64,000 nucleotides of DNA from Stenotrophomonas sp. HITSZ_GD (lineage in GTDB: Bacteria > Pseudomonadota > Gammaproteobacteria > Xanthomonadales > Xanthomonadaceae): the NCBI RefSeq assembly GCF_029543105.1, contig NZ_JARQXB010000001.1, positions 329,955-393,954 of the forward strand, in the 5' to 3' direction. This document shows positions 1 to 8,271 of the stretch, piece by piece. Position numbers and translations under genes: made by a program. Position 1 is the stretch's first letter, and each line of letters begins with the position of its first letter. The notes under the pieces were generated by a model. It was not told the DNA's origin. It searched no databases and saw only the letters and a program-made list of their open reading frames with translations.

Positions 1-522
1 GTCGCCGCGCCGGGCCAGTATGTCGACACCAAGGGCCGCGCCACGATCACCCTGCCGGCCAGCGCCACCGCCAGCTTCACCCACAAGTTCAACGACCAGT
101 GGTCGGTGATGGCGGACGTGACCCGCACGGCATGGAGCAAGTTCGACAAGGTGACGGTCGACTACGCGTCGAACCAGGCCGACAGCGTGCTGCCGTTCTA
201 CTACCGCGACACCACCTTCGCCTCGATCGGTGCGGACTACCGCGTGAGCGACACCCTGACCCTGCGCGGCGGCCTGGCCTACGACCAGACCCCGACCACG
301 GACGCGCACCGCGACGTCCGCGTGCCGGATACCTCCCGCAAGTGGGTTTCGCTGGGCCTGACCTGGGCGCCGTCGGCCAACGCCGAGTACAGCTTCGGTT
401 ACACCCACCTGTTCACCAGCGACCCGAACATCCGTTCGACCTCGCAGACCAACAGCGTGATCACCGGTACCTACGAGGTGTCGGGCGACGTGCTGGCCGC
501 TTCGGCGAACTTCAAGTTCTGA
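1..522 (+). CDS. FadL-family outer-membrane long-chain fatty acid transporter, C-terminal part
   Basis: The reading frame is open from the left edge, so only the last 173 residues are present and the start lies outside the window. The visible part alternates short polar and aromatic/hydrophobic stretches typical of an outer-membrane beta-barrel. It carries FadL-like segments such as ATASFTHKFNDQWSVMADV and YRVSDTLTLRGGLAYDQTP, and it ends in phenylalanine (ANFKF), the usual C-terminal signal for outer-membrane assembly. FadL proteins pass long-chain fatty acids and other hydrophobic compounds across the outer membrane. A strong terminator follows the stop codon. The family call is good; the exact substrate is unknown. 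Confidence 0.8.
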   Translation, partial: VAAPGQYVDTKGRATITLPASATASFTHKFNDQWSVMADVTRTAWSKFDKVTVDYASNQADSVLPFYYRDTTFASIGADYRVSDTLTLRGGLAYDQTPTTDAHRDVRVPDTSRKWVSLGLTWAPSANAEYSFGYTHLFTSDPNIRSTSQTNSVITGTYEVSGDVLAASANFKF

Positions 523-544
523 TCGAAGCTGCATCGTGACAGGC

Positions 545-576
545 AAAGCCCCGCTCCCGCGGGGCTTTGTTTTTTG
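545..576 (+). terminator. Rho-independent terminator of the FadL-type gene
   Basis: A perfect 10-bp stem (AAAGCCCCGC / GCGGGGCTTT) with a TCCC loop is followed by GTTTTTTT. It lies 22 nt after the porin stop codon and just before the 3' end of the convergent minus-strand gene. Confidence 0.93.
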
Positions 577-580
577 CGCG

Positions 581-1105
581 TCAGCCAACGACGGCGTCCT
601 GCTCGCGCCGCAAGCGTGCGAGGGCGGCGAGGGCATCGCCGACCACCAGGGGCGCGGGCACCGACAACATCAGGTTCAACGGCAGGCCGAATTCCTCCAA
701 GCTCCATCCGCGCGCATCGAGCACGCCCTCCGGACCGATCGCTTCGGGGTGCCGCAGGCGGATGCGCTCGGCGAAACTGCCGTGTTCGGGAAGATAGCCG
801 TATACCGGCTTGCCCTTGGCCACGGCATAGCCCACCTCGAAGCAGGTGCCACTATCCGGCTCGGGGCCGCGGAAGAAATCCAGGTTGGCGAGCAGCGCTT
901 CCGCGCGTTCGATCAGGGCGATGTTGGCGTGGTAGATCCACGTGGCCTGCGCGGCCGGCTCGCGGATATCCGGCGGCACGTTCTGGTCCAGCGGAAACAG
1001 GCCTTCGAAGCCAAACGCGGCGCAATCCTGCTTGAGTGCGGCGCCGCGCGCCCGCGCATCGGGACGGAACACATCGGGGCCGGCAAGGTAGAGCGTGCGG
1101 ATCAT
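581..1105 (-). CDS. Nucleoside 2-deoxyribosyltransferase family protein
   Basis: A 174-residue cytosolic protein. It begins MIRTLYLAGPDVF, the typical N-terminal strand and loop of the nucleoside 2-deoxyribosyltransferase fold. It also has the conserved DSGTCFEVGYA segment, whose Glu (about residue 90) corresponds to the catalytic nucleophile, and an NLDFF aspartate near residue 76. Family members exchange the base of deoxynucleosides or hydrolyse (deoxy)nucleoside monophosphates, so the exact substrate cannot be assigned. I chose the internal ATG because the ten residues that a start at 1135 would add (MHRARRPCPT) do not fit the family. It converges on the FadL-type gene and diverges from the oxygenase gene. 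Confidence 0.8.
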   Translation of the reverse strand: MIRTLYLAGPDVFRPDARARGAALKQDCAAFGFEGLFPLDQNVPPDIREPAAQATWIYHANIALIERAEALLANLDFFRGPEPDSGTCFEVGYAVAKGKPVYGYLPEHGSFAERIRLRHPEAIGPEGVLDARGWSLEEFGLPLNLMLSVPAPLVVGDALAALARLRREQDAVVG

Positions 1106-1185
1106 CGTGGGGCAAGGGCGGCGGGCACGGTGCATTGTCGCGCGTCCGGCTGCGCGCGTGAGGCGGGATTGCTATGGTGTGGCAC

Positions 1186-1887
1186 ATGGACGCACCCGTG
1201 GATTTCATCGAGGTCTATGACGACGCGCTGGATGCGCCGACCTGCGCGGCCATCGTGCAGCGCCTGCGCGACAGCGACCGGCTGAGCGCGGGGCGGATAG
1301 GCGGCGGCCTGTATCCGGAACTCAAGCGCAGCCAGGACCTGCGTATCAGCGGCCTGCCCGATTGGGCGGAGCTGGAGGCGAAGATCCAGCACGCGGTGCT
1401 GGGCGGCCTGCTGCGTTACCTGCGACGCTACCCGCAAGCGTTGGTGGCGCCGCTGATGCTGCAGATTCCCGACACCGACGGCACGTTGCGGCGGCTGCAA
1501 CCCGAAGACCTGCAGGGCATGGGCGATGCGGCCTTGACCGAACTGGCGCGCACCTGCCTGCGGCCGGGAGCGATCAACCTGCAGTGGTACGCGGCCGGCG
1601 AGGGCGGCTATCCCTACTGGCACTGCGAGCTTTATCCGCGCGATGCGGGCGCCGAAACGCTGCATCGCCACGTGCTATGGACGCTGTACCTCAACGAGGG
1701 CTTCGAGGAAGGCGAAACCGAATTCCTGTTCCAGCAGCGCAAGGTGAAGCCACGCACGGGCAGCCTGCTGATCGCCCCTACCGCGTTCACGCATACGCAT
1801 CGCGGTAACCGGCCCCAGGGCGGGGACAAGTTCATCGCGACGAGCTGGATCCTGTTCCAGTCGGCGCAGGCGTTGTACGGCGCCTGA
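1186..1887 (+). CDS. 2-oxoglutarate/Fe(II)-dependent oxygenase family protein
   Basis: A 233-residue protein with a prolyl-4-hydroxylase-like jelly-roll signature. H-x-E (WHCELY, about His146 and Glu148) and a distal His in TAFTHTHRG (about 203-205) would bind iron, and a basic residue in GGDKF (about Lys215) would bind 2-oxoglutarate. Such enzymes hydroxylate protein side chains or small molecules; the substrate here is unknown. A TATGGT box ends 7 nt before this ATG, which would place the transcription start at the start codon. That favours this start over the in-frame ATG at 1174, which lies inside the box. The gene appears monocistronic. Confidence 0.82.
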   Translation: MDAPVDFIEVYDDALDAPTCAAIVQRLRDSDRLSAGRIGGGLYPELKRSQDLRISGLPDWAELEAKIQHAVLGGLLRYLRRYPQALVAPLMLQIPDTDGTLRRLQPEDLQGMGDAALTELARTCLRPGAINLQWYAAGEGGYPYWHCELYPRDAGAETLHRHVLWTLYLNEGFEEGETEFLFQQRKVKPRTGSLLIAPTAFTHTHRGNRPQGGDKFIATSWILFQSAQALYGA

Positions 1888-1896
1888 GGCCGGGCC

Positions 1897-2994
1897 TCAG
1901 AACAGCTCGCCTTGTGGCGAGGTCTTCTTCGGGGGAGCCGGCGGCGCGGGCCTGCGGAAGCGGGTGATGTCCAACGGCGGGTCGCCACCGCGTGGGTCGA
2001 AGCCGGCACGGCGCAAGGCCAGCTGGAAACGGCGCGCCAACAGGTCGGCATACACGCCCTGGCCGCTGAAGCGTTGGCCGAAGCGGCTGTCGTAATCCTT
2101 GCCGCCGCGCAGTTGCTGGATCGTGCTCATGACATGCGCGGCGCGGTCGGGGTAGTGGGCCTGCAGCCAATCGCGGAACAGGGGCGCCACTTCGTGTGGC
2201 AGGCGCAGCAAGGTGTAGCCGGCTGCGCGGGCACCGGCGCCCGCCGCCGCTTCGAGGATGGCTTCCAGCTCGTGGTCGTTGATCCAGGGAATCACCGGCG
2301 CGGCCATCACCCCGACCGGTACGCCGGCCTCGTGCAGCTTGGCCATCGCGCGCAGCCGGGCGTGCGGAGCAGCGGCGCGCGGTTCCAGCTTCGCCGACAG
2401 GTGGGAATCCAGCGTGGTGATCGAGAAATAGACGTTGACCAGCCGTTCGGCGGCGAGCGGGGCAAGCAGGTCGATATCGCGGGTGACCAGCGCGTTCTTG
2501 GTGATGAGGGTGAACGGATGCCGGGCCTCCCACAGCACCTCGATCATCCGCCGGGTCACTTCCAGCCGGCGTTCGATGGGCTGGTAGGCATCGGTGTTGA
2601 TGCCCAGGGCGATCGGGCTGGGCACGTAGCCGGGCCGGGAGAGCTCGCGCCGCAACAGCTCGGGTGCATTGGTCTTGGCGAACAGGCGGGTTTCGAAATC
2701 CAGCCCGGGCGAGAGGTTGAGGTAGGCGTGGCTCGGGCGGGCGAAGCAGTAGCTGCAACCGTGTTCGCACCCACGGTAGGGATTGGCCGATTGCGAGAAC
2801 GAGATGTCCGGGGACTGGTTGCGGCTGATGATGCTGCGCGCGGTCTCCTCGGTGACGGTGGTACGCAGCGAGGGTACGGCGAACTCCTCGGCCTCGTCCG
2901 GGTGCCAGCCGTCGTCCACCGCCTCGGCGGTGGTGATCTCGAACCGGCCGGCCAGGTGGGTCCGCGAGCCGCGGCCCTTGATCGCTTGCGTCAT
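1897..2994 (-). CDS. PA0069-family radical SAM protein
   Basis: A 365-residue protein with a radical SAM CxxxCxxC cluster, RGCEHGCSYCFA (Cys76, Cys80, Cys83), followed by a TIM-barrel-like part with SITTLD and VMAAPVIPWIND segments. It resembles the PA0069/Rv2578c branch related to spore photoproduct lyase. In that branch a 4Fe-4S cluster cleaves S-adenosylmethionine to start radical chemistry; no physiological reaction is established that I can rely on. The C-terminus is proline-rich and ends in GELF. It converges on the oxygenase gene (9 nt between the stops) and diverges from cls. Confidence 0.88.
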   Translation of the reverse strand: MTQAIKGRGSRTHLAGRFEITTAEAVDDGWHPDEAEEFAVPSLRTTVTEETARSIISRNQSPDISFSQSANPYRGCEHGCSYCFARPSHAYLNLSPGLDFETRLFAKTNAPELLRRELSRPGYVPSPIALGINTDAYQPIERRLEVTRRMIEVLWEARHPFTLITKNALVTRDIDLLAPLAAERLVNVYFSITTLDSHLSAKLEPRAAAPHARLRAMAKLHEAGVPVGVMAAPVIPWINDHELEAILEAAAGAGARAAGYTLLRLPHEVAPLFRDWLQAHYPDRAAHVMSTIQQLRGGKDYDSRFGQRFSGQGVYADLLARRFQLALRRAGFDPRGGDPPLDITRFRRPAPPAPPKKTSPQGELF

Positions 2995-3072
2995 GGGGCG
3001 CGAGCTTACGCCGCGTCGATCTCATCGCCGGCGACCGCGCGTTGACGATACCTGCTGGTTCAGGTGCTCCCT

Positions 3073-3078
3073 TATGAT
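3073..3078 (+). promoter_or_regulatory. -10 box predicting a leaderless cls transcript
   Basis: A TATGAT hexamer is separated from the cls ATG by exactly 6 nt, so a normally spaced transcription start falls on the A of the start codon. No convincing -35 hexamer is seen at 16-18 nt. Confidence 0.55.
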
Positions 3079-3084
3079 CGCGGC

Positions 3085-4545
3085 ATGCTCGCCACCCTGA
3101 ACTCGGCCTGGGAATGGATTCATGGCATTCCCCACCTCAAGGCCTACCTTACCGCCGCCTACTTCGCCTACCTGCTGTGGATCGTGGCGTGGATCGTGCT
3201 GCAGAAACGCGAGCCGGCGGCGACCCTGAGCTGGGTGCTCTCGCTGGCGGCGTTGCCCTATCTGGGTCTGTTGATCTATTACCTGCTCGGCCCGCAGAAG
3301 GTGAAGCGGCAGCGGTTGCGCCGCGGGCGCTCGCGATCGGGCATGGAGCACTACAGCACCGTGTGCCCGCCGGACGCGGACTGCACCGAGCTGGCCAAGG
3401 TGGCGCAGGCGACCTGCGGCATCCCGCCCTCCTCGGCGACCGCGGTGGAATGGCTGATCGACGGCGGCGCGACCTACGAGGCCATCCTCGCCGCGGTGGC
3501 CGGCGCGCGCGACCATATCCACCTGGAGTACTACATCTTCAATCCCGACCAGGTCGGCACCGCGCTGCGCGACGCCCTGATCGAGCGCGCGCGGGCCGGG
3601 GTGAAGGTGCGCCTGCTGCTCGATGCGGTGGGCTCCTCGCACGTGCGCCAAAGCTTCCTGCGGCCCCTGCGCGACGCGGGGGGCGAGACCGCCTGGTTCC
3701 ACCCCACCCAGCTGCTCAAGCCGTTCAAGCGGCCGTGGGTGAACATGCGCACGCACCGCAAGCTGGTCGTCGTCGACGGCCGGCTGGCCTTCACGGGCGG
3801 CATCAACATCACCGACGAGGAAGACGAGCGCATCCGCTCCGACGCCTACCGCGACCTGCACATGCGGGTGGAAGGCCACGTGGTGCGCAACCTGCAGCTG
3901 GTCTTCATCGAGGACTGGATCTACGCGACGGGGCAGGGACGGCCGGCATTCGAGGGGCAGGAGCTGTGGCCGCGCGATACGCCCGGGCGGGCCGATGGCC
4001 ACATCGAGGCGCAGGTGCTGGTCTCCGGCCCGGATTCTTCCTGGGAGACGATCCACCGCCTGCACGTGGGCGCCATCCACGAGGCCCGAGAGCGGGTGTG
4101 GCTGGTGACGCCGTACTTCGTCCCGGGCGAGGCCGCGCGCATGGCGCTGACCTCGGCCGCGCTGGGGGGCCTCGACACCCGGCTGCTGGTGCCCACCATG
4201 AGCGATTCGCGGCTGGTGACCTGGGCCGCACGCTCGTATTTCGACGAGCTGCTGGAGGCCGGGGTGCGGATCTTCGAGTACGGCCCGCGCATGCTGCATA
4301 CCAAGGCGCTCGTCGCCGACGATGCGCTGTGCATCGTGGGCAGCGCCAACTTCGACAACCGCAGCTTCCGCCTCAACTTCGAGTTGTCGATGATGTACCG
4401 CGACAAGCGGCTCACCGGCCAGCTGGCCGAGTACCTGGCGCAGGAGATGGCCACCGCCCGCGAGGTGCAGTTCAACCGGCACCGGCCCCTGTGGCGCTCA
4501 CGGGTGCCGGAGGCGGTCGCACGGCTTACCTCGCCGTTGCTCTAA
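3085..4545 (+). CDS. cls: Cardiolipin synthase (phospholipase D superfamily)
   Basis: A 486-residue inner-membrane enzyme that joins two phosphatidylglycerols into cardiolipin and glycerol. Two N-terminal membrane segments (about residues 20-70) precede two phospholipase D domains. Each domain has an HKD motif: THRKLVVVD (His224, Lys226, Asp231) and LHTKALVADD (His405, Lys407, Asp412), followed by GSANFDNRS. The length matches ClsA-type enzymes. The ATG at 3085 is preferred over the GTG at 3064 because of the TATGAT box 6 nt upstream and the family's usual N-terminus. It is followed in the same direction by a small membrane protein and pdxJ. Confidence 0.95.
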   Translation: MLATLNSAWEWIHGIPHLKAYLTAAYFAYLLWIVAWIVLQKREPAATLSWVLSLAALPYLGLLIYYLLGPQKVKRQRLRRGRSRSGMEHYSTVCPPDADCTELAKVAQATCGIPPSSATAVEWLIDGGATYEAILAAVAGARDHIHLEYYIFNPDQVGTALRDALIERARAGVKVRLLLDAVGSSHVRQSFLRPLRDAGGETAWFHPTQLLKPFKRPWVNMRTHRKLVVVDGRLAFTGGINITDEEDERIRSDAYRDLHMRVEGHVVRNLQLVFIEDWIYATGQGRPAFEGQELWPRDTPGRADGHIEAQVLVSGPDSSWETIHRLHVGAIHEARERVWLVTPYFVPGEAARMALTSAALGGLDTRLLVPTMSDSRLVTWAARSYFDELLEAGVRIFEYGPRMLHTKALVADDALCIVGSANFDNRSFRLNFELSMMYRDKRLTGQLAEYLAQEMATAREVQFNRHRPLWRSRVPEAVARLTSPLL

Positions 4546-4623
4546 CCCCGCTGCGTGACCGGCCCACGTGGAACCGGGGCCGGAGGCGGCGCTACACTGC
4601 GCCGGACTATTGGGGAGATCGTC

Positions 4624-4881
4624 ATGCATTGGTTGTTCCTGCTCCTGGCGCTGGGTGCGCTGATCCTGGCGTTCAGCACGCCCTACATGTGGCTGCTGGT
4701 GCTTTCCCTGTTGGCCGCGCTCGCCCTGATGATGGCGTGGGCGCGCGGCTGGTACGTCTCGCGCATGGGCGAGGCGGAGGAGGCCGGGCATATCGTGGAC
4801 CCGGTCGAACTGCACCGCCTGCGTACCCTCGCCGCCGCGCGCAAGGCGGCCGCGGCCGAACAGCCGCCTTCCGACGCCTGA
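4624..4881 (+). CDS. Small two-helix inner-membrane protein of unknown function
   Basis: An 85-residue protein starting [11 protein letters not shown]. It has two closely spaced hydrophobic helices (about residues 3-20 and 22-42), then a basic turn (ARGWYVSRM) and a soluble alanine- and charge-rich tail. A GGGGAG ribosome-binding site precedes the ATG, and a TACACT -10-like box lies about 26 nt upstream. It sits between cls and pdxJ, 7 nt from pdxJ, so it is probably co-transcribed with pdxJ. I do not recognise the family; a membrane location is the only firm inference. Confidence 0.75.
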   Translation: MHWLFLLLALGALILAFSTPYMWLLVLSLLAALALMMAWARGWYVSRMGEAEEAGHIVDPVELHRLRTLAAARKAAAAEQPPSDA

Positions 4882-4888
4882 GGCGCGC

Positions 4889-5647
4889 GTGCCCACCCTG
4901 CTGTCGGTCAACGTCAACAAGATCGCCGTGCTGCGCAACTCGCGCGGCGGTCAGGACCCGGACGTCGTGCGCGCCGCGGTAGCCTGCCTGGACGCCGGCG
5001 CGCACGGCATCACCGTGCATCCGCGCCCGGACCAGCGGCACATCCGCGCCGACGACGTCTACGCGCTGTCGGCGCTGACCCGCCGCCGCGGGGTCGAGTT
5101 CAACATCGAGGGCAATCCGTTCGCGCCGCCACGCGAAGGCTATCCGGGTTTCGTTGCGTTGTGCCGGCAAACCCGGCCGGCCCAGGCGACGCTGGTGCCC
5201 GACGGCGATGGGCAGCTCACTTCCGACCACGGCTTCGACTTCGGCCGCGATGCCGAACGGCTCGCGCCGCTGATCGCCGAGCTGCGGGAGATCGGCTGCC
5301 GGGTGAGTCTGTTCGTGGACCCCGGCTGTCCCGGCTTGGCGGAGGCGGCGCGCATCGGCGCGCACCGGGTCGAGCTGTATACCGGGCCTTACGCGGAGGC
5401 ATTCGCCAACGGAACGCCCGACGAAGCGCTGGCCTTGTTCGCCGATACCGCACGTCGCGCGCAGGCGCTGGGACTGGGCGTCAACGCCGGGCACGACTTG
5501 TCGCAGGCCAACCTCGGCGCGTTCGTGGCCACCGTGCCGGAAGTGCTGGAAGTGTCGATCGGCCACGCATTGATCGGCGAGGCGCTTTACGACGGCCTGG
5601 ACCACACCGTGCGCGCGTACCTGGACCTCCTTGCGCCCCGCAGTTGA
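4889..5647 (+). CDS. pdxJ: Pyridoxine 5'-phosphate synthase
   Basis: A 252-residue TIM-barrel enzyme that condenses 1-deoxyxylulose 5-phosphate with 3-amino-1-hydroxyacetone 1-phosphate to pyridoxine 5'-phosphate, the last ring-forming step of DXP-dependent vitamin B6 synthesis. Landmarks are [17 protein letters not shown] at the N-terminus, [12 protein letters not shown] (catalytic-loop His and Arg), EFNIEGNP and VELYTGPYA. It starts at GTG, because no ATG lies before the conserved N-terminal strand. The first strand reads NVNKIA where E. coli has NIDHIA; this may be a lineage variant. It is convergent with the exb operon across a terminator. Confidence 0.95.
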   Translation: MPTLLSVNVNKIAVLRNSRGGQDPDVVRAAVACLDAGAHGITVHPRPDQRHIRADDVYALSALTRRRGVEFNIEGNPFAPPREGYPGFVALCRQTRPAQATLVPDGDGQLTSDHGFDFGRDAERLAPLIAELREIGCRVSLFVDPGCPGLAEAARIGAHRVELYTGPYAEAFANGTPDEALALFADTARRAQALGLGVNAGHDLSQANLGAFVATVPEVLEVSIGHALIGEALYDGLDHTVRAYLDLLAPRS

Positions 5648-5687
5648 AGCGCGGGCATCGGCACACAGATTCGGCACCGCATCACGC

Positions 5688-5718
5688 ATAAAAAAACGCC
5701 ACCGTCTCCGGTGGCGTT
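5688..5718 (-). terminator. Terminator of the tonB-exb operon
   Basis: A perfect 10-bp stem (AACGCCACCG / CGGTGGCGTT, loop TCTC) lies at 5695-5718. On the minus strand it is followed by a run of T (5691-5696). The plus-strand side has only a weak T tract, so it mainly serves exbD2; pdxJ may also stop here. Confidence 0.88.
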
Positions 5719-5762
5719 TCCAGTCGCGTCATGACTGAGTATTGCGGTGTTGCGGTATTTCT

Positions 5763-6173
5763 TTACTGGACGAAGCCGATCTTCTTCATCTGAGCATTCT
5801 TGGCGGCGGCCAGCACCCGGGCCATCACCTCGTACTCGGAATCCGGGTTGGCGTCGATCTTCAGCTGCGGCTGGTTGGTCGGGTCACGCTGGACCTCTTC
5901 CTCCATGCGCTGCTGCAGCTCGCTCACCGCCACCGGGCTGTTGTTCCAGTAGACCTGGTTGCTGGCGTCGATGCGCAGTTCGATCGGCGGCGGCGGTTCC
6001 ACGTTCTCCGGCGGCGGGTTGAGCACGCGCTGCGGAAGATCCACGGCGATCGGGTACGTCATGATCGGCGCGGTGACGATGAAGATGATCAGCAGCACCA
6101 GCATCACGTCCACGAGGGGCGTGACGTTGATGTCGGCCATCGGGCCGCGGCCGCTACCACTTGAAAAAGCCAT
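5763..6173 (-). CDS. exbD2: ExbD-type biopolymer transport protein, second copy
   Basis: A 136-residue inner-membrane protein with a short cytoplasmic N-terminus ([19 protein letters not shown]), one membrane helix ([20 protein letters not shown]) carrying the conserved proton-pathway Asp in LVDVM, and a periplasmic domain. ExbB-ExbD complexes convert proton-motive force into movement of TonB, which opens outer-membrane receptors. The gene is 3 nt downstream of exbD1 and last in tonB-exbB-exbD1-exbD2. Its periplasmic part diverges from ExbD1, while the first part is nearly the same; a 71-nt stretch is identical. A second exbD in this position is characteristic of xanthomonads. Confidence 0.93.
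   Translation of the reverse strand: MAFSSGSGRGPMADINVTPLVDVMLVLLIIFIVTAPIMTYPIAVDLPQRVLNPPPENVEPPPPIELRIDASNQVYWNNSPVAVSELQQRMEEEVQRDPTNQPQLKIDANPDSEYEVMARVLAAAKNAQMKKIGFVQ
6078..6148. repeat. 71-bp exact repeat, copy in exbD2
   Basis: These 71 bp are identical to 6507-6577 in exbD1. They encode the shared N-terminus and membrane helix start ([21 protein letters not shown]). Adjacent sequence differs on both sides. Confidence 0.9.
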
Positions 6174-6176
6174 GGC

Positions 6177-6602
6177 TTACTGCCCCTTCTCTTTGGTCGC
6201 GACGAAGCCGATGTCCAGCATGCCCTGATTCTGCGCGATCTTGGTGATCTCGTTGATCGTGCTCATCTTGGTGGTCTTGTCACCACGCAGGTTGATCGGC
6301 GGCTGGGGGGTCTGCTGGGCGGCGGTGGACAGGCGCGATTCCAGGCTTTCCTTGCTGATCGGCTCGTCGTTCCAATACAGCGAACCGTCTTCCTTGACCG
6401 CCAGCGTGATCGGGCCCTTGCGCTCGTTCTGCTCGTCCGGCTTCTGCGCCAGGTTCGCCTCGGGCAGCTCCACCTTGACCTTGTGGGACATCAGCGGGGC
6501 CGTGATGATGAAGATGATCAGCAGCACCAGCATCACGTCCACGAGGGGCGTGACGTTGATGTCGGCCATCGGGCCGCCGCTGTTTCCACTACTGAAGGCC
6601 AT
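6177..6602 (-). CDS. exbD1: ExbD-type biopolymer transport protein, first copy
   Basis: A 141-residue paralogue of the downstream exbD2, with the same layout: [19 protein letters not shown], one helix with the conserved Asp ([17 protein letters not shown]), then a periplasmic domain ending MLDIGFVATKEKGQ. It works with ExbB as part of the proton-driven motor for TonB. It lies 56 nt downstream of exbB and 3 nt upstream of exbD2. The periplasmic half shares only limited similarity with ExbD2, which suggests different TonB-contact roles for the two subunits. Confidence 0.94.
   Translation of the reverse strand: MAFSSGNSGGPMADINVTPLVDVMLVLLIIFIITAPLMSHKVKVELPEANLAQKPDEQNERKGPITLAVKEDGSLYWNDEPISKESLESRLSTAAQQTPQPPINLRGDKTTKMSTINEITKIAQNQGMLDIGFVATKEKGQ
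6507..6577. repeat. 71-bp exact repeat, copy in exbD1
   Basis: Partner of 6078-6148, in direct orientation, 429 bp apart. The flanking base differs (T here, C in the other copy). Confidence 0.9.
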
Positions 6603-6658
6603 AACAGGCTCCGTCTAAATCGGTTGCGGTGACTTTGTTCGATGCCCGGGGGCGCGTC

Positions 6659-7420
6659 TTACTTGACGCGCGAACCGGTGGCGAAGAAGTCGTGCAGGTC
6701 GTGGGCGAACGAATCGAACTTCGCGATGACCGAGCTGTTGACCTTCGAGAAGAAGTTGAAGGCGAACACGGCCGGGATCGCGACGAACAGACCGATGGCG
6801 GTCATGATCAGCGCCTCACCCACCGGGCCGGCAACGGCGTCGATCGAGGCCGAACCGGTCGCACCGATCTTGATCAGCGCGCCGTAGATGCCCCACACGG
6901 TGCCGAGCAGACCGACGAACGGCGCGGTCGCACCGACGGTGGCCAGCAGGGTCATGCCCGACTGCAGGCGGGTGCTCTCGCGGGTCACGGCCTGGCGCAG
7001 GGCGCGGTCCACGAACTCCGAGCGGCTCAGGTTCTCGCCCAGGCCGGTGTTGCTGCCTTCGGCGCGCTGGTGGTGGGCGGCAGCCTGGGCGGCGTCCAGG
7101 GCGATCTTCGAGAACGGCTCGGAAGCCGGCTGCTCTTCCATCGCACGGATGGCTTCCTGCGCGTTCGGGGCTTCCCAGAACAGGCTGGTCACGCGATCGG
7201 CGGCGCTCTTCAGGCGGACCGAACGGAAGATGTTGATGACGGTCCAGTACCAGGACATGGCCGACATGGCGATCAGGGTCACCAGAACGACCCAGGAGAC
7301 GGCGAAGTCACCCGGATGCGAGGTCATTTCCCCGATCAGGTGCTCAAAGCCCATCTGCGAGAGGGCAGCCGACGGGTTGGAGCCCCCGGCAGCGGCGGCG
7401 ATGAAGAGATCCTGCAGCAT
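6659..7420 (-). CDS. exbB: ExbB proton-channel protein (MotA/TolQ/ExbB family)
   Basis: A 253-residue inner-membrane protein with an N-terminal helix (about 40-60), a long cytoplasmic loop and two C-terminal helices. The last part carries the family signature (GMTLLATVGATAPFVGLLGTVWGI, then VGEALIMTAIGLFVAIPAVFAFNFF). ExbB forms the ring around ExbD helices and powers TonB. It lies between tonB (84-nt gap with a GC hairpin) and exbD1 in a single transcription direction. The length is close to the family norm. Confidence 0.95.
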   Translation of the reverse strand: MLQDLFIAAAAGGSNPSAALSQMGFEHLIGEMTSHPGDFAVSWVVLVTLIAMSAMSWYWTVINIFRSVRLKSAADRVTSLFWEAPNAQEAIRAMEEQPASEPFSKIALDAAQAAAHHQRAEGSNTGLGENLSRSEFVDRALRQAVTRESTRLQSGMTLLATVGATAPFVGLLGTVWGIYGALIKIGATGSASIDAVAGPVGEALIMTAIGLFVAIPAVFAFNFFSKVNSSVIAKFDSFAHDLHDFFATGSRVK

Positions 7421-7478
7421 GACGCTTACCTTTGTTGTGTGTGGTGATGAAGGGTGGTGCTAAGAACGACAGTGGGAA

Positions 7479-7495
7479 CCGGGCCGGAGGCCCGG
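7479..7495 (-). terminator. GC hairpin between tonB and exbB (possible attenuator)
   Basis: A 7-bp inverted repeat, CCGGGCC-GGA-GGCCCGG, has no T tract. It may reduce readthrough or stabilise the upstream mRNA rather than terminate transcription. Confidence 0.4.
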
Positions 7496-7504
7496 CCCTG
7501 ACAA

Positions 7505-8176
7505 TCAATTGAGCGCGAAGTTGACCGGCACGCGGACACGGCCGGCAGTCTTCTGCCCGTTCACGACGGACGGGTTGAAGCGCCACTTGCGGGCGGCATC
7601 CATGGCCGCACGGTCCAGATCGCGGTTGCGGCTCGACTTCTCGACGGCCACGTTGGTCACGTTGCCGCTCGCGTCGACGTCCACGATCAGGATCACTTCA
7701 CCCTGCACGCCTGCACGGAACGCGGCCGGCGGGTACTTGGGCGGATTCATGTTCTTGGACGAGATGTCCACGCTGGCGCCGATGTCCTGAGACGGCTGCG
7801 GCGGCGACGGCGGCGACGGCGGCGTCACGATGTCCGACGGGCGCGGTTCCGGCACGTCGACCACCGGAGCTTCCGGCGGCGGCGGCACCGGCGACGGACG
7901 CGGCGGCGCCAGGTTCTTCACCGGCGGCGGCGGCTTGTCCTGCGGCGGCGGCGGCGGCGGCGGGGGTGGCGGCGGCGGCGGAGCGTCGACGATCGTCACC
8001 ATGACGTTGCGCTCCTTCTCGGCGACGGCCTTGGGCGCGACGGCGGGAATCAGCAGCAGCATCAGGGCAGCCAGATGCAAAGCGATTACGAAGGCAATAC
8101 CAACGATACGGGGCCAGCTCAAACCCTGGTTCCCGGTATCCTGGTCATACCTGTGGACAACATATTGTTCCGTCAT
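7505..8176 (-). CDS. tonB: TonB energy transducer
   Basis: A 223-residue protein with a cytoplasmic N-terminus, one membrane anchor (about residues 20-45, with the essential-type His in IALHLAALMLLL), and a periplasmic proline-rich spacer. The spacer includes an uninterrupted run of about 14 prolines, then PPPP, PSPPSPPQP and similar blocks. The C-terminal TonB domain includes YPPAAFRAGVQGEVILIVDVD and RKWRFNPSVVNG. TonB couples the ExbBD motor to outer-membrane receptors for iron complexes, vitamin B12 and, in xanthomonads, plant sugars. It is first in the tonB-exbB-exbD1-exbD2 operon. The proline run is encoded by an almost pure GGC/GCC repeat that may vary in length. Confidence 0.95.
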   Translation of the reverse strand: MTEQYVVHRYDQDTGNQGLSWPRIVGIAFVIALHLAALMLLLIPAVAPKAVAEKERNVMVTIVDAPPPPPPPPPPPPPQDKPPPPVKNLAPPRPSPVPPPPEAPVVDVPEPRPSDIVTPPSPPSPPQPSQDIGASVDISSKNMNPPKYPPAAFRAGVQGEVILIVDVDASGNVTNVAVEKSSRNRDLDRAAMDAARKWRFNPSVVNGQKTAGRVRVPVNFALN

Positions 8177-8271
8177 GCGCCAATGACTCTATCTGTGGGG
8201 GCCTGGACCACTGGCGTGATCCCCTGATCGGGCGGCTCTGACACCGCAGGAACCTCCAAGCTTATACCAAT

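Noticed and set aside
4560..4575. Possible fourth parS site downstream of cls
   Set aside because: The right half matches (CCACGTGGAACC), but the left arm has three mismatches, so the palindrome is broken.
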